Positions 18,839-28,489 of a stretch of 64,000 nt of DNA are shown here, in pieces. Source of the stretch: Terriglobia bacterium (GTDB taxonomy: Bacteria; Acidobacteriota; Terriglobia; JAIQFV01). Numbering within the stretch: position 1 is the stretch's first letter; the number at the start of each line of letters is the position of its first letter. Where the stretch lies: NCBI GenBank assembly GCA_020072965.1, contig JAIQFY010000021.1, positions 1 to 64,000 of the forward strand, written 5' to 3'. The position numbers were made by a program, and so were the translations under genes. The notes under the pieces were generated by a model. That model saw nothing but the letters and a program-made list of their open reading frames with translations. It did no database searches and was not told the origin of the DNA.

Positions 18839-19390
18839 ATGATCCCAAACGGATGTGAAAATCCATTTCTTATATCCGATGATCTCTCGCGCCGCAGATT
18901 CTTGAAAAAGACAACGCTGGGTTTAGTGGCCCTGAGTTTTGCTCGCGTTGCTTTCTCCAACTCCCTTCGAGCCAACGGGGTATCCTCCGCCAAGGCTGGC
19001 CTTTGGTTCTTAACCCCAAAACAAATCCGGGTCCTGGAAGCAATTTGCGACCGGATGGTTCCTGCGGGTGAGGGTGTGCCTGGAGCAGCGGACCTCAAGG
19101 TGGCCGCTCATCTCGATGTGTATCTCTCCACGATGGATCGGGGCATTGCAGAACAGGTCGCGCAGTTGCTCGATGTGTTTGAGTGGTCACCCCTGGTGTT
19201 CGATTTCAAACCGGCGCGTTTTACCTCTCTCACCCCGGCTCAACGCGATGAAGTCCTGCGCGCCTGGGCAACGAGCCGCTTCGAGTTCAGGCGCACCGGG
19301 TTTCAAGCGCTCCGGCGGCTTTCCATGGCGGGGTATTATGGACAGGAGGGGTCATGGAAGACAATTGGGTATGATGGACCCTATGGATGA
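18839..19390 (+). CDS. Gluconate 2-dehydrogenase subunit 3-like protein (Tat signal)
   Basis: 183-aa protein with a twin-arginine signal (SRRRFLKKTTLGLVALSFARVAFS). A Gluconate_2-dh3-type domain follows (LTPKQIRVLEAICDRMVPAGEGVPGAADLKVAAHLD, then SLTPAQRDEVLRAW). In characterised three-subunit membrane dehydrogenases this small subunit helps export and mature the GMC flavoprotein subunit, which is encoded just downstream. No cytochrome c subunit is present nearby. The start lies upstream of the Tat motif as expected. Confident family call; the oxidised substrate is unknown. Confidence 0.88.
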   Translation: MIPNGCENPFLISDDLSRRRFLKKTTLGLVALSFARVAFSNSLRANGVSSAKAGLWFLTPKQIRVLEAICDRMVPAGEGVPGAADLKVAAHLDVYLSTMDRGIAEQVAQLLDVFEWSPLVFDFKPARFTSLTPAQRDEVLRAWATSRFEFRRTGFQALRRLSMAGYYGQEGSWKTIGYDGPYG

Positions 19391-19592
19391 AAATTCCAAA
19401 ATCCAAATTCCAAAGTCCAAATAAAACCCAAAGTCCAAAATCCAAAAAATGAACAATTCCCAAATGGAGGCCCGCGATCGATGAGGAATGGGAACTGCCG
19501 TCTTAACATTATGGCTCTCGAGATAGTTTGGAATTTGCTTCTTGAGATTTGGAGTTTATTTGGAATTTGGATTTTGGAATTTGCTTAACATT
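19391..19592. repeat. CCAAATTCC-type repeats in inverted clusters
   Basis: Just after the subunit-3 stop, 19389-19450 contains many copies of a heptamer-like ccaaa(a/t)t/ccaaagt motif. The reverse complement cluster (tttggaatttggattttgg type) occupies about 19530-19587, directly before the GMC start. The two clusters can pair as an imperfect stem about 35 bp long with an 80-100 bp loop. Translational or transcript-stability control between the two subunits is conceivable but unproven. Confidence 0.6.
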
Positions 19593-21179
19593 ATGTATCT
19601 TGATCCCCAAACCGTAAGAGATGGCTTCATCGACAGCGCCGATGTGTGCCTCATCGGCAGTGGCGCTGGAGGGAGTGTCCTCGCCAAGAATCTGGTCGAA
19701 GCCGGATTGAGTGTCATCGTCCTTGAAGAAGGTGGAAATTTTTCTTCCAAGGATTTCAACCAGCGCGAAGCGGACATGATGCCCATGCTCTACCAGGAGG
19801 CAGGCGGCCGCGCGACGAAGGACCTTTCCATCACGGTGCTCCATGCCAAATGTGTGGGCGGCACAACGGTCGTGAATAATTGCATCTGTTTTCGGACTCC
19901 CGAGGATGTCCTAGGACACTGGCACCGGGAGTTCGGCGTTAATCAGATCGACGCGCGTTCCCTCGAGCCCCACTTCGAGCGTGTGGAGAAGGCCATGTCG
20001 GTGAGTCCGATCCAGGACTATGAAATCAATGACAACAACCGCAAATTGTTGCGGGGCGCCGAAAAACTGGGGTGGAGACACGGCGTCATCCACCACAACC
20101 GAGTCAACTGTTCCCAGTGTGGTTGCTGTATGCTGGGATGTCCTTTTGATGCCAAGCGGAATTCCATGACCGTCTGGATCCCGCAGGCCTCGGCGCTCGG
20201 GGCGCGAATTTACCCGCAATTCCGGGTGGAGAGAATCCGTGCGGCCGGAATGGGGCGTGGCCGGGTTTCCTCCGTGACGGGAACCGTGGTCGAAAACCCC
20301 CGGCTCCCGCAGTCGATGTCTCCGTCGGTCTACCTGGAAGGCAGCGATGCCCGCGGCGTGGAACCGCCGCGACGTTTCACCATTCATGCCAAACTTTTCA
20401 TTCTGGCGGGAGGCGCCGTCAATTCACCTCAGCTTCTCCTGAACAGCCGCGTTGCTAATTCCAACGGCCAGGTCGGGAAGAACCTTGCTCTTCATCCCCT
20501 CTTTGCAGCCTTCGGTCTGTTTGAAGAGGAACTCAAGTCTTACCGCGGCATCCCTCAATCGATTTATGTCGATCAATTCCGCGATGAAGGGTTTGTTCTG
20601 GAGGGAATCTTTGCCCATCCCACGGTCGCTGCGGCTTCAATGGCTTCATTCGGGGTCAATCACCAGTCGTTAATGCGTCAGTACTCTCATTATGCCGCGG
20701 CCTATACACAAGTGAAGGACGGGTCCAACGGCCAGGTGACTGTGGACCGATGGGGCCACGTGGTCCTGGACTACAAAATAAGTGATAACGATTTGCAGGC
20801 GGGACTCAAGGGCCTGGGCAGAATTGCGGAAGCCTTCTTTGCCGCCGGAGCCAAGTCCGTAATGACCACTCACAATCCCTCCTTGATTCTCCAGAACGCA
20901 GATGAGGTCAAAAAGATTCTCAATACGCCCACTCGCGGAAATGATCTCGCCCTTTTCTCCGCCCACCCGCAAGGGAGCTGCCGCATGGCAGCCGATCCGG
21001 CCCGTGGCGTGGTCGACAGTTTCTGCCGCTCCCACGACCTTCAGAATCTCTTCATTTGTGATGCCTCGGTCTTCCCTACCTCCATTGGTGTGAACCCGAT
21101 GATCACCATCATGGCCCTGGCCGACCGCTGTGCCGCTTACATCATCGAAAACAAGCAGAAGCTGCTGAACGCTCCCTAG
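19593..21179 (+). CDS. GMC-family oxidoreductase
   Basis: About 528-aa flavoprotein. The FAD-binding Rossmann motif CLIGSGAGGSVLAKNLVEAG is near the N-terminus. A ferredoxin-like cysteine cluster (CSQCGCCMLGCPFDAKRN) sits mid-protein, as in the cholesterol-oxidase/gluconate-dehydrogenase-like subgroup. The GMC C-terminal domain has FSAHPQGSCRMAADP and FICDASVFPTSIGVNPMI, supplying the His and Asn of the active site. It is expected to oxidise an alcohol or sugar and pass electrons to a membrane partner, with the subunit-3 protein upstream. I place the start at 19593 (MYLDPQTVRDG); the upstream open frame is made of repeat DNA. No obvious Shine-Dalgarno. Confidence 0.9.
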   Translation: MYLDPQTVRDGFIDSADVCLIGSGAGGSVLAKNLVEAGLSVIVLEEGGNFSSKDFNQREADMMPMLYQEAGGRATKDLSITVLHAKCVGGTTVVNNCICFRTPEDVLGHWHREFGVNQIDARSLEPHFERVEKAMSVSPIQDYEINDNNRKLLRGAEKLGWRHGVIHHNRVNCSQCGCCMLGCPFDAKRNSMTVWIPQASALGARIYPQFRVERIRAAGMGRGRVSSVTGTVVENPRLPQSMSPSVYLEGSDARGVEPPRRFTIHAKLFILAGGAVNSPQLLLNSRVANSNGQVGKNLALHPLFAAFGLFEEELKSYRGIPQSIYVDQFRDEGFVLEGIFAHPTVAAASMASFGVNHQSLMRQYSHYAAAYTQVKDGSNGQVTVDRWGHVVLDYKISDNDLQAGLKGLGRIAEAFFAAGAKSVMTTHNPSLILQNADEVKKILNTPTRGNDLALFSAHPQGSCRMAADPARGVVDSFCRSHDLQNLFICDASVFPTSIGVNPMITIMALADRCAAYIIENKQKLLNAP

Positions 21180-21531
21180 TAGAACGAGTCGGAACAAAAC
21201 CCAAATATTATTAGGAAGCCAGGAAATCGGCGGACAGGCTGTGGATCGACTCCTCTGCGGAGGGATCACCAGACTCTCTTGCAATTGAAAATTTCTCACC
21301 TCCTCTATTCCTGGCCTCCTAATGATGAATTTCCTTGCTCTTGTCGGTACAAATTCTGTTGATGAGTTACCACTCACAGAAGGCCTCTGCTCTTCCCTGG
21401 CACCTGACACCCGGCACCCGACACCTGCTCCTTCACGCTACCTATAACCTAAGACCCATCACCTAAATCCTTTGTCACTCTTCACGTCTTCGTGTTAAAA
21501 AGGCGATCATCGAATCGCAAGGGAGATCGCA
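21180..21531. other. Intergenic region with an inverted repeat
   Basis: No convincing gene. An inverted repeat pairs ttaggaagccaggaa (21211-21225) with ttcctggcctcctaa (21308-21322), one mismatch, 82-nt loop. The string cccatcacctaaatcct (21455-21471) recurs exactly at 24222-24238. Both features look like dispersed intergenic repeats. Confidence 0.45.
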
Positions 21532-22734
21532 ATGAAAATCCTGGTACTCGGCGCAGGAATGATGGGGACCGCGGCGGCATGGGATTTGGCTCGCTCGCAG
21601 GGTGTGGAGCGGGTGGGCATCGCCGACGCTGATGGCGCGGTACTGGCGAGGGCGGTGAAGCGGATTGGAAAGAGTAAGGTCCGAACGCATCGGCTCGACA
21701 TCACCCATTGGCCAAAGGTCACCGCCCTGATGCACCGTTACGACGCCGCCATTGGAGCGGTTTCCTACCATCACAATTTCCAACTGGCACAATGCGCCAT
21801 CGAAGCGGGATGTCATTTCTGTGATCTGGGCGGAAATGACCGGATTGTGGCGAAGGAGTTCTCGCTTCATGCGTCGGCGCAGAAGAAGGGCGTCCGGATC
21901 GTTCCCGACTGTGGCCTTGCCCCCGGCATGGTGTCGATTGTCGTCGCCGAGGGGCTCCGGCATTTTACCCGCGTCGACTACATCCAAATCCGGGTTGGAG
22001 GGCTGCCGTTGCATCCGAAGCCCCCGCTCAACTACCAACTTGTATTTTCAGTGGGGGGACTCATTAATGAGTATGTCGAGGAGGCGCGGGTTTTGGAGAA
22101 TGGAAAGATTACATTGGTAGAACCGATGACGGGTCTTGAAACTCTGGTCTTTCCACCCCCTTTTGGAAACCTGGAGGCTTTTTATACTTCGGGCGGGGCT
22201 TCAACCTTGCCCCTCACCTTGAAAGGCCGCGTCCGAGAACTCAATTACAAGACCATCCGCTATCCGGGCCACTGCGAAAAATTCAAGACCCTGATCGACC
22301 TGGGATTAACCTCAAGCAATTCCATCCGGATCGAAGAACGGACCATCGCTCCCAGACAGATTCTGGAGCGCCTGCTCGTTCGAAGACTCCCCGCAGGAGA
22401 GCCGGATTGCGTTCTGATTCGGGTGACCTTGCGGGGAACACCCATTCGACTGACTGCACCGAGGGGGGGGAGAAAGGCGCGCGTGACCCGATCGGGGGGT
22501 CCCCTGCACGAGATCTCCTACCAGCTCATCGATTATTATGATCCCAAGACCAAGTTGACTGCCATGATGCGCACCACGGCATTCCCCGTCTCCATCGTCG
22601 CCCAAATGCTATGCCGCGGCGATGTCAACAACGGCCGCTACGGCGTCCTACGGCAGGAGAATTCCCTGCCGCCCGCGGTTTTTCTCAATGAACTCAAGGC
22701 GCGGGGGATTTGCTTTGAGCGGCATGCAAAATAG
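21532..22734 (+). CDS. Saccharopine dehydrogenase-like NAD(P)-binding oxidoreductase
   Basis: 400-aa enzyme. It begins with a Rossmann motif (MKILVLGAGMMGTAAAWDLA), followed by the saccharopine dehydrogenase pattern (IEAGCHFCDLGG, VPDCGLAPGMVSIVVAEGL) and a C-terminal catalytic-like domain. Ribosome-binding site aagggag precedes the ATG. Relatives include saccharopine reductases, lysine 2-oxoglutarate reductases and carboxynorspermidine synthase-like enzymes. Residues do not settle which reaction it performs. It is a single gene with no lysine or polyamine pathway neighbours. Confidence 0.82.
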   Translation: MKILVLGAGMMGTAAAWDLARSQGVERVGIADADGAVLARAVKRIGKSKVRTHRLDITHWPKVTALMHRYDAAIGAVSYHHNFQLAQCAIEAGCHFCDLGGNDRIVAKEFSLHASAQKKGVRIVPDCGLAPGMVSIVVAEGLRHFTRVDYIQIRVGGLPLHPKPPLNYQLVFSVGGLINEYVEEARVLENGKITLVEPMTGLETLVFPPPFGNLEAFYTSGGASTLPLTLKGRVRELNYKTIRYPGHCEKFKTLIDLGLTSSNSIRIEERTIAPRQILERLLVRRLPAGEPDCVLIRVTLRGTPIRLTAPRGGRKARVTRSGGPLHEISYQLIDYYDPKTKLTAMMRTTAFPVSIVAQMLCRGDVNNGRYGVLRQENSLPPAVFLNELKARGICFERHAK

Positions 22735-23171
22735 GGTGACGGCCGCATCCAGCCGTGGCGGCAGGGCGTCTGGGGGAACTGAAGAGACTCATGATTCACT
22801 GGCCTGTCTCTCCGTTTGAACGATTGATGATGATAGAGTATCGGGACGTTGTCCAGAGATCCGGAGAGAGTCAGCGGCTATGCCGCTCATTATTGCGGTA
22901 AGCCTTCGGCTTACCGTCACTGGACCTTATTTTTCTTTTTTGAATGGGGCGCTGGGGCCCGCCGTCCCGCGAGGCGGGACGGCGGGCCCCAGCGTAGAAT
23001 AATTAGGGGAAGATCAAGCTCCCTCGGCAAGGCCAAGCTTTTCGGCCCGGCAAGGTGGGAGGGGCCAAGCCGCAAAGTGTGCTGATTTCCCATTCGACAG
23101 GCTTTTCTGTCACTATACTTCCTTGTCCTCACTAATAAAAATTCGAAGGATCGGAGTCCAAACTGACTCTC
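22735..23171. other. Intergenic region with strong hairpins
   Basis: No gene is called. Contains a 9-bp hairpin (cggtaagcc/ggcttaccg, 22896-22916) and a perfect 21-bp stem at 22950-22994 (separate entry). A smaller stem agcggc/gccgct is at 22873-22887. Confidence 0.5.
22950..22994. repeat. Perfect 21-bp stem-loop
   Basis: Arms at 22950-22970 and 22974-22994 are fully complementary with a 3-nt loop (gag); both arms are very GC-rich. There is no T-run on either side, so a simple intrinsic terminator is unlikely. It is 216 bp past the saccharopine-dehydrogenase-like gene. It could be a REP-like element or a transcript-stabilising hairpin. Confidence 0.75.
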
Positions 23172-23942
23172 ATGCATCTATGGCAACCGCCTATCATTTT
23201 TGCTGCTGCCTTTGCCGCGGGAATGGTGAATTCCGTCGCGGGCGGAGGCACCCTCATCTCCTTTCCGACGCTGGTATGGCTGGGGCGCAATCCCATTCTT
23301 GCGGATGCCACGAACGCCGTCGCGCTCTGGCCCGGTTCCTTTGCCGGGATGGTCGGGTTTCGCCGCGAGTTGAAGGGAAGCCGCCGCTGGTTCCTTTTGC
23401 TTATTGCACCCTCCCTTGTGGGCGGCGTTTTCGGGGCCATTCTTCTCCTGCACACTCCTTCTAAGAGTTTCTCGAAGGTTGTGCCTTACCTGATCCTGCT
23501 GGCGACTTTGATTCTGGCGACTCAGGAATTGATCACCCGGAGGCTGTACCGCGAGGCCAACGCAGGGGGGAAGCCATCCCGCCACGGCACGATCGGAGCG
23601 GTCCTCTTTCAATTTCTTGTGGGGGTATACGGGGGCTACTTTGGCGCGGGGATGGGGATCCTCATGTTGGCGGCGCTGGGACTGCTCGGTCTGACCGACA
23701 TTCACCAGATGAACGGAGTGAAAAACTTTCTCGCCTTCTCCATCAACGGGATTGCGTCCGTTTACTTTATCGCCTCAGGAGCCGTCCTCTGGACCGATGC
23801 CATCCTGATGATGATCGCCGCCACGCTGGGCGGTTATTCCGGCGCCGGCCTCGCCCGCCGCGTCGGCCGCCCCGCCGTCCGCTACTTCGTCGTCACCGTT
23901 GGATTAGTAATGACGCTCTCCATGTTGGTGTTCCGGCGATAG
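23172..23942 (+). CDS. TSUP-family (TauE/SafE) membrane permease
   Basis: 256-aa polytopic inner-membrane protein of the sulfite exporter TauE/SafE family. The opening AAAFAAGMVNSVAGGGTLIS and the second-half repeat FLVGVYGGYFGAGMGILML are the paired family signatures. About 7-8 hydrophobic segments are visible. Members move organosulfur or other small anions; the substrate here is unknown. The ribosome-binding site is weak. It stands alone, with palindromic repeats on both sides. Confidence 0.88.
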   Translation: MHLWQPPIIFAAAFAAGMVNSVAGGGTLISFPTLVWLGRNPILADATNAVALWPGSFAGMVGFRRELKGSRRWFLLLIAPSLVGGVFGAILLLHTPSKSFSKVVPYLILLATLILATQELITRRLYREANAGGKPSRHGTIGAVLFQFLVGVYGGYFGAGMGILMLAALGLLGLTDIHQMNGVKNFLAFSINGIASVYFIASGAVLWTDAILMMIAATLGGYSGAGLARRVGRPAVRYFVVTVGLVMTLSMLVFRR

Positions 23943-23950
23943 CGGTCCGC

Positions 23951-23974
23951 GGTGGGGCAGACGTCCCGTCTGCC
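23951..23974. repeat. Dispersed palindrome, copy 2
   Basis: gcagacgtcccgtctgcc core, preceded by ggtgg. This is the inverse form of the copy at 3151-3168 and is directly downstream of the TSUP gene. Confidence 0.5.
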
Positions 23975-24350
23975 CTTGTCATATCACTCGTGCTTTCATA
24001 ATTTGGCGCATCCGTAAATGGTGTGGGTTCGTGAGATTTTAGAAGACGCGATTAACTGCAAAGACCGGGAAGGAGGCGCAAAGGCCGCAAGAAACCACGC
24101 ATCTCTCACCGGACATCCCTTCTTCTTGCGCTCTCCGCGCCTGCTTGGCGGACTTTGCGGTTTGCTTTTACCCACAACAAGCTCTGGAGCTCCGAATATT
24201 AGACTTTGAACTTCCCTGTTCCCCATCACCTAAATCCTACGACCTCTGCGTCCTTCACGCCCCTGCGATGTGTCAGTAATTGTCGAGTGTCGTTGCCTGA
24301 CCCCAGAGCAGTCCTCATCTGCAATCCCGCGTATTAGGATCCCGGGGTGC

Positions 24351-24379
24351 CGCAGGCATGCGTTCTTTGCATGCCTGCG
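24351..24379. repeat. Perfect 11-bp hairpin
   Basis: cgcaggcatgc (24351-24361) and gcatgcctgcg (24369-24379) with a 7-nt loop gttcttt. No T-run follows. Confidence 0.55.
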
Positions 24380-25054
24380 ATCAGATGGAGAGAGGAGAGC
24401 CACAACACCACCCCCCCAGAGATTCAACCGAGTTCATTCCGGATTGAGCATAGCCGACTTGCCGATTCGTTTTCCCCGAATCCGTCTGCGTAATCCGCGA
24501 AATCTGTGGATAAAACAAATGTCGAATGTCGGTGCCTGAAGAATGACAAGCGAAAGGCTGGCAGTGGGTAGCCCCGTTTATGTCGAAGCCGTTCGGTAGC
24601 AGTTGGAACCGAGAGCAAAAGGAAGGGACGTGATGTCCGCCTAGGCGGGTTGCCAGTTGCGGGAGGACGAAGCGGCTTATTGGGATAATCTTGAGGGCGA
24701 AAAGTAGCGTTTAAGCCTCAAAAATACCCGGTTTGGGGATTTGTTCTCTTATTCTAATGCAACTTAGAGTGGTCCGACCCGATGATGTGGTCACCAATCT
24801 CCCATCGCCGGTTTGGACCAAAATCCGCGACTGTTCCTATTTGTCCTTGTCACCTTTCTGTGAATCCATCTGAAGAATGGGTTGTTTGGGGGCTTTTCTC
24901 GTTGCGATACCAAATCTACGGTGTATAATCCATATGTGTTGAATTTCAATGCATTTTCTCGCATTGAAGTAACAACAGGACCATTCCCCGAGGCTCCGCA
25001 TTCTGCACCTTTTGATTCTCTCAGAACGAAGTAGGCAAGGAATTCATTTTTCTG

Positions 25055-28000
25055 ATGAGCGATACTTCCCCCGTACACGTGGGCCAAGTCATTAAAGGCG
25101 CGCTGTTCAACGAACCGATGCGGGTGGAGACCGTTCGCCCAGGTGGAAACGATAGCTGGACATTGGGGCTCGTTGGGACGCATTCAGATCGCTTCCGGAA
25201 TGTGACTCTCACCCACAAAGATATTCAAACCCTGACAATTCTCGATAAATCTGCAACCTACAACGGGGATGCTTCCCTCCTCCGCTTGGGACTCCAGGCT
25301 TACGCGCTGGGAATCGCTTTTGAGTTCGATCCCTACTTCGGCCTTTCCATTTCTCGCGTTGACCCTCTACCGCACCAGCTCGAAGCCGTATACGACTACC
25401 TTCTCAAACTTCCTCGTGTACGGTTCTTGCTGGCTGACGATGCAGGTGCCGGCAAGACGATCATGGCAGGCTTGCTTATCCGCGAGCTTAAGCTTCGCGG
25501 GTTGGCCGATCGCATCCTAGTTGTTTGTCCCTCAAACCTCACCTTCCAATGGCAACGTGAGCTTAGAGAAAAGTTCGACGAGAAATTCCAGGTCCTGAAG
25601 GGCGACTCCATCCGCGATCAATTTGGGGTCAATCAGTGGATTGAACAAAAGCACGTGATCACTTCCCTGGACCTGGCCAAGCGTACCGACATTTTACCTG
25701 GTCTGCGCCAAGTCCACTGGGACCTGGCGATTGTCGACGAAGCTCATCGGATGTCGTGGACTCCGCCGGCCCGAAAAACTGCCCGTTATGGCTTGGGTGA
25801 GTTGCTTCGTGAGACAACGGATCATCTGCTGCTGATGACAGCAACACCCCATAAAGGGGACCCAACCAACTTTTCATTGTTCCTTCAGTTGTTAGATTAC
25901 GATGCCTACGCCGATGTGAAATCGATTCACGAAGCGATGGAGCGTCGACGCGCGCCTTTTTATCTGCGACGAACGAAAGAAGCAATGGTCTATTTTCCAG
26001 AACGACAGAGCGACGGCACCTGGGTGGCGAGGAAGATTTTCACTAAACGCATCCCTAAGACCGTCGACTTTCAGATCGATGGTGTGGAGTTCGAGCTCTA
26101 TCGCAAAGTCACCCGATTCGTGAAGCAACAGAGTGCCAAGGCCGCGGCTCATGGAGACGATCCTCGCGCCCGCGCTGTTGGATTTCTGATGTCTCTTTAT
26201 CAGCGACGTCTCGCTTCGAGCACCCATGCAATGTGGCACTCCCTGGAGAATCGCGCCCGAAGACTCCAAACCGGTTTGCAAAAGGCCCAAGAATTAGCCC
26301 GCCTCGCGCCGCCTGACCTTCCGTCGCCCGAAGAACTGGAAGAAATGGAAGAAACTGAGCGTGACCGCCTTGAGGAGATGCTGGAGGCAATCACTTTAGC
26401 CGGCAATCCCGAACAGGTTCATGAAGAGATTCAGCAATTGAAAACCCTTGCGCAGGACGCCAAGAATGTGGAGGAGTCAGCGACCGAAGCGAAACTCTCT
26501 CGCCTCAAAGGGCTTTTGCAGGAAGAGGGATTCTTCGATCATCCCGAAAAGCGTCTTCTCCTCTTCACGGAATTCCGAGACACGTTGGACTACCTCATGG
26601 ATTGCCTCAAAGAGTGGGGTTTCCGCGTAGGCTGCATCCACGGCGGAATGAAATCCGGTTCACGCGACGAACCGAACACACGGCTTTATTCAGAACAGCA
26701 ATTCAAGGATAGTGAAATCCAGATCCTCGTGGCAACAGAAGCGGCTGGTGAAGGGATCAATCTTCAATGCTGTCATATCCTCTTCAATTACGACATCCCC
26801 TGGAATCCCAATCGTCTGGAACAGCGAATGGGGCGGATTCACCGTTATGGCCAGCAGTTTGATTGTCTGATCTTTAATTTTGTTGCGACCAACACCATCG
26901 AGGGTCGCGTTCTGCAGCGGTTACTGGAAAAGCTCCAGGAAATCCGCAATGCCCTTGAAGACGATGCGGTTTTCAATGTGGTCGGAGAAGTTTTGCCCGC
27001 CGCTCACATTGAGCGCGTTCTTCGTGATTACTATGCCGGAAAGCTGGGAGACGATGACCTCGAAGACCGGTTGTTGAAGAACGTGGATACCAACCAATTC
27101 CGTGCCATCTGCCAGAACGCGCTTGAAGGCCTGGCCACCAAAAAGCTCAACTTGGAAATGCTCATTGAGCGCCGAGCCCGGGCACAGGAACGCCGGGTAG
27201 TTCCCGAAACCATCGCGCGTTTTATTCGAGATTCAGCAGAACAAGTGCCTCTCGCCTTGAAACCGGTTTCTGCCATGCCTCACACCTTTGAGCCTGCGAA
27301 GACCCCGTCGGTTTTGCATAACTATGAGGTTCAGCCAGATTGGAAGCTGTCGGCACTCGCTACGCGCTACCCACGCTTTTCAACCGATCGTGAAACAGCG
27401 GAGAAAAACAACCTCGAATGGGTGACGCCGGGGCACCCCCTTTTTGAAGCACTACGCAGGCACAGCCTTGGTCTTGCCCAAGAAGCTTTTTCCAAGGGGG
27501 CCTGTTTCTACTCCCTGCAACATTCTTCCCCCGCTCGGCTTGATTACTATCGAGCGCGGGTGATTGACGGCTTGGCACAAGTGGTTCATGAGCGGCTTTT
27601 CGCAGTCGAACTGGCTGATGGGCAAATTCGGCTTCAAGAGCCGAATATCATTGGAAATTACACACCCGCTTCTGCTGATGCCGATCTCCCACCGGTTGTT
27701 TCACTGCCCGAGGACATCGATTGGCTGAATGTGAACGCGTTGAACCCGTTCTTGGAAGAGGTTCGTTCAGAGCGAGTTGCCGAAGTGGACCGAATTGGTC
27801 AACACATTGAACTCTCTTTGACGGAACTCTTGCAAAAAGCTGATGAAGAAATCGGTAAAGCTGCGGGCGATGTGGAACAGAAATTACAAGGCTCAGAAGG
27901 CCGTCTCGCGCAAGCCGAGACGCGCCACGCGGAACTGTTGACGCGGCGAGAAAAGCGGCGACAGGAATTGGCCAGTCAACGCGCCCTATCACTACAGGCG

Positions 28001-28489
28001 GTCGAACGCATCGCAAGCGTGCTCGTCCTTCCGCATCCCGACCGCGATGCTCCGGAGATTCGACGCCTGCAACCCGATTACGAGACTGAAGCTACAGCTA
28101 TGCGGGTGGCTATCGAACACGAGCAATCCCTCGGGCGGCAAGTCAGTGATGTTCATGAGAAGAATTTGGGATACGACATCACAAGTTTGGATATGAGTTC
28201 TGGAGAGTTACGACTTATTGAGGTCAAAGGTATCGGTGAAGCCACGGGGACAGTGCTCTTGACTCCAAACGAACGGCGAGTCGCTGAAGATCGGCGTGAT
28301 TGCTACTGGTTGTACGTCGTCACCAACTGCAATACAAAGCCTCAACTTCAGGAACCGATTGGCGACCCTGCCCGCTTTAAATGGCACGAAGTGAAGAAGG
28401 TCGATCACTATTGGTTGGAGGTTGATGCCATCACCAGGCCAATGAAAATTCGAGAGGGGTCCCCGCCCTTTGGGGGTGCGCAGAAATGA
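25055..28489 (+). CDS. SNF2-type helicase with C-terminal DUF3883 nuclease-like domain
   Basis: 1144-aa superfamily 2 helicase or translocase. Walker A is DDAGAGKTIMAG (Lys134) and motif II is DEAH at 228-231. Other motifs are LLLMTATPHKGD, LLLFTEFRDTLDYL and the motif VI arginine segment EQRMGRIHRYGQ. A long charged helical insert (about 400-490) sits between the two RecA lobes. The C-terminus matches DUF3883: NLGYDIT (Asp1041) and LIEVKGIG (Glu1056, Lys1058), a PD-(D/E)XK-like arrangement. The overall form resembles the DrmD helicase of class 1 DISARM. First gene of the island; a weak aagga precedes the ATG, and its stop overlaps the Fic start by 4 bp. Confidence 0.9.
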   Translation: MSDTSPVHVGQVIKGALFNEPMRVETVRPGGNDSWTLGLVGTHSDRFRNVTLTHKDIQTLTILDKSATYNGDASLLRLGLQAYALGIAFEFDPYFGLSISRVDPLPHQLEAVYDYLLKLPRVRFLLADDAGAGKTIMAGLLIRELKLRGLADRILVVCPSNLTFQWQRELREKFDEKFQVLKGDSIRDQFGVNQWIEQKHVITSLDLAKRTDILPGLRQVHWDLAIVDEAHRMSWTPPARKTARYGLGELLRETTDHLLLMTATPHKGDPTNFSLFLQLLDYDAYADVKSIHEAMERRRAPFYLRRTKEAMVYFPERQSDGTWVARKIFTKRIPKTVDFQIDGVEFELYRKVTRFVKQQSAKAAAHGDDPRARAVGFLMSLYQRRLASSTHAMWHSLENRARRLQTGLQKAQELARLAPPDLPSPEELEEMEETERDRLEEMLEAITLAGNPEQVHEEIQQLKTLAQDAKNVEESATEAKLSRLKGLLQEEGFFDHPEKRLLLFTEFRDTLDYLMDCLKEWGFRVGCIHGGMKSGSRDEPNTRLYSEQQFKDSEIQILVATEAAGEGINLQCCHILFNYDIPWNPNRLEQRMGRIHRYGQQFDCLIFNFVATNTIEGRVLQRLLEKLQEIRNALEDDAVFNVVGEVLPAAHIERVLRDYYAGKLGDDDLEDRLLKNVDTNQFRAICQNALEGLATKKLNLEMLIERRARAQERRVVPETIARFIRDSAEQVPLALKPVSAMPHTFEPAKTPSVLHNYEVQPDWKLSALATRYPRFSTDRETAEKNNLEWVTPGHPLFEALRRHSLGLAQEAFSKGACFYSLQHSSPARLDYYRARVIDGLAQVVHERLFAVELADGQIRLQEPNIIGNYTPASADADLPPVVSLPEDIDWLNVNALNPFLEEVRSERVAEVDRIGQHIELSLTELLQKADEEIGKAAGDVEQKLQGSEGRLAQAETRHAELLTRREKRRQELASQRALSLQAVERIASVLVLPHPDRDAPEIRRLQPDYETEATAMRVAIEHEQSLGRQVSDVHEKNLGYDITSLDMSSGELRLIEVKGIGEATGTVLLTPNERRVAEDRRDCYWLYVVTNCNTKPQLQEPIGDPARFKWHEVKKVDHYWLEVDAITRPMKIREGSPPFGGAQK

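Larger units (their letters stand above)
23943..25054. other. Gene-free, repeat-rich region before the defence island
   Basis: About 1.1 kb without a convincing gene. It holds the palindrome at 23951-23974 and an imperfect inverted repeat of about 38 bp (24056-24092 with 24119-24160; gcaaagaccg.. and cggactttgc). A perfect 11-bp hairpin (cgcaggcatgc/gcatgcctgcg, 24351-24379) follows. Two copies of a tgtcga(g/a)tgtcg motif (24279-24304, 24519-24540) recur at 38834-38860 on the far side of the island. Confidence 0.5.
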
